Shown here: in pieces, positions 5,750 through 6,171 of the stretch
How the letters are laid out: each line of letters opens with the position of its first letter
Position numbering within the stretch: position 1 is the stretch's first letter
Assembly (NCBI GenBank): GCA_030665535.1
Contig: DAOUZU010000066.1
Span: 1-6,171, forward strand
Source: Dehalococcoidia bacterium
Lineage (GTDB): Bacteria > Chloroflexota > Dehalococcoidia > Dehalococcoidales > JAUXAE01
Direction of reading: 5' to 3'
DNA: 6,171 nt
Position numbers and translations under genes: made by a program
The notes under the pieces: model-generated
What the model saw: the letters and a program-made list of their open reading frames with translations, nothing else
What the model was told of the DNA's origin: nothing
Database searches by the model: none

Positions 5750-5775
5750 ATTAAGAGAAAAACAGATGAAAGGGG

Positions 5776-5928
5776 GTGGTGCTGTATCTAAAACCCGTCA
5801 GGGGAATGCGCCTAGCAGGTGCCAAACAGCTTAGAAGTACCTGGTTTCCACACTTTGAGAAGGAAATTGGTATACCTTCGTGTGTGGGAGCATACTATAC
5901 AAAATATAAACCAAGACACGAAAAATAA
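5776..5928 (+). CDS. Candidate 50-residue small protein, unrecognised
   Basis: An open frame runs from GTG 5776 (or GTG 5779) to TAA 5926-5928. It encodes a basic, aromatic-rich peptide that includes YLKPVRGMRLAGAKQLRSTW, PHFEKEIGIPS and AYYTKYKPRHEK. It has no signal peptide or membrane segment, and I recognise no family. A purine/G run (AAAGGGGG, 5769-5776) lies at the start but too close for ideal spacing. The stop is 6 nt before, and in frame with, the ATG of the downstream exported protein, which has no Shine-Dalgarno of its own; coupled translation would explain that. Against it: 50 open codons can occur by chance, codon use (CTA, AGA, ATA) is unlike the neighbours, and the same DNA can form strong RNA stems. 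Confidence 0.25.
   Translation: MVLYLKPVRGMRLAGAKQLRSTWFPHFEKEIGIPSCVGAYYTKYKPRHEK
5781..5891 (+). other. Potential structured leader RNA before the exported-protein gene
   Basis: Several helices can form at once. GCTGT (5781-5785) pairs with ACAGC (5826-5830), enclosing two hairpins: CCC-GTCA-GGG (5794-5803) and GCGCC-TAGCA-GGTGC (5808-5822). Together these make a three-way junction. Downstream, 5844-5853 pairs with 5882-5891 (10 pairs with two G-U), topped by GAAGG/CCTTC (5859-5863 with 5875-5879). CAGGT (5816-5820) could alternatively pair with ACCTG (5839-5843), breaking the second hairpin, as a switch would. I cannot match it to a riboswitch class I know, and no terminator or sequestered Shine-Dalgarno is obvious. 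Confidence 0.3.
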
Positions 5929-5934
5929 AGCTCG

Positions 5935-6171
5935 ATGAAAAAAAGACTAACTAGAATTTTGGGCATAGCCATGACGGTGGCTCTGCTGGTCGGGTTGTTC
6001 GTAACAGCAGCCCCGCTCAGCGCCGGCACCAACTCCTGGTCCAAGTTCGCTATCCCTTCAACCACGGGTATGGTCCTTGACACCGGTGATGCCACCGGAC
6101 CCATGGTTATGGGTAGCGATGGCACCATCTGGGCCGGCCGTGGCACCGGGAACACCGGTGGGCTGATGAGT
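5935..6171 (+). CDS. Exported propeller/repeat-type surface protein, N-terminal fragment
   Basis: This is the first 79 codons of a protein continuing past the right edge. It has a classical Sec signal peptide: basic MKKRLTR, hydrophobic core ILGIAMTVALLVGLFVTAA (residues 8-26), and probable cleavage after Ala30 in PLSA-GT. No lipobox Cys is present. The mature start (WSKFAIPSTTGMVLDTGDAT, then MGSDGTIWAG at 59-68) is Gly/Thr/Ser-rich and contains an Asp-box-like SDGTIW, suggesting a beta-propeller or BNR-type repeat ectodomain on the cell surface; this is inferred from a short fragment. ATG 5935 is the only plausible start, because an in-frame TAA lies at 5926-5928. No Shine-Dalgarno is evident. 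It forms a new transcription unit after the rho terminator. Confidence 0.85.
   Translation, partial: MKKRLTRILGIAMTVALLVGLFVTAAPLSAGTNSWSKFAIPSTTGMVLDTGDATGPMVMGSDGTIWAGRGTGNTGGLMS

Noticed and set aside
5766..5834. 22-codon ATG frame overlapping the candidate small ORF in another frame
   Set aside because: It has no Shine-Dalgarno, a low-complexity start, and overlaps both the longer frame and the potential RNA structure.
5895..6155. 86-codon minus-strand frame at the right end
   Set aside because: It is antisense to a clear signal peptide and Gly/Thr-rich coding sequence, and no promoter or Shine-Dalgarno supports it.

Overview
The window looks like ordinary chromosomal housekeeping DNA from a Chloroflexota bacterium. 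The class Dehalococcoidia is my best guess, inferred from gene order, from the GER/DGITR style of its Rho, and from the secreted propeller-like protein at the right end. It is moderately GC-rich. I see no insertion sequence, CRISPR array, tRNA or rRNA. The genes run as two divergent transcription units plus the start of a third.

Left, minus strand (1-1564): a heat-shock operon transcribed leftwards as dnaJ, then hspR, then clpB, which runs off the left edge. DnaJ is a J-domain co-chaperone with a reduced two-motif zinc centre. HspR is the MerR-type repressor expected to sense DnaK and control the unit. ClpB is the disaggregase that works with DnaK/DnaJ. hspR and clpB overlap by four bases (GTGA). 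A near-perfect sigma-70 promoter (TTGACA, 17 bp, TATAAT) precedes dnaJ. Upstream of it, a perfect 8+8 inverted repeat overlaps a second possible -10.

Divergent regulatory region (1565-1888): this 324 bp stretch holds the dnaJ promoter or promoters, the inverted repeat, a good pyrG promoter and a roughly 120 nt pyrG leader. The leader contains a weak terminator-like hairpin with a T-tract and an internal CU-rich run, which resembles the layout of nucleotide-controlled pyrG attenuators. The rest of the leader (1821-1888) shows nothing convincing and no clear Shine-Dalgarno.

Centre, plus strand (1889-5595): pyrG (CTP synthase), tal (short-type transaldolase of the FSA/TalC family) and rho (termination factor). 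The genes are separated by about 70 nt each and are probably cotranscribed, ending at a strong hairpin after rho. The set links CTP supply, pentose-phosphate carbon flow and transcription termination, but I see no direct mechanistic link beyond co-location.

Right (5596-6171): after the terminator comes a 339 bp stretch with AT-rich candidate promoters and a region of strong potential RNA pairing. The same region carries an open 50-codon reading frame that stops 6 nt before, and in frame with, the next gene. That gene starts at 5935, encodes an exported protein with a clear signal peptide and the beginning of a repeat/propeller-like ectodomain, and is cut by the window edge. Whether 5766-5934 is a structured leader, a tiny gene or both is the most open question here. 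Nothing in the window clearly amounts to a new multi-gene system.
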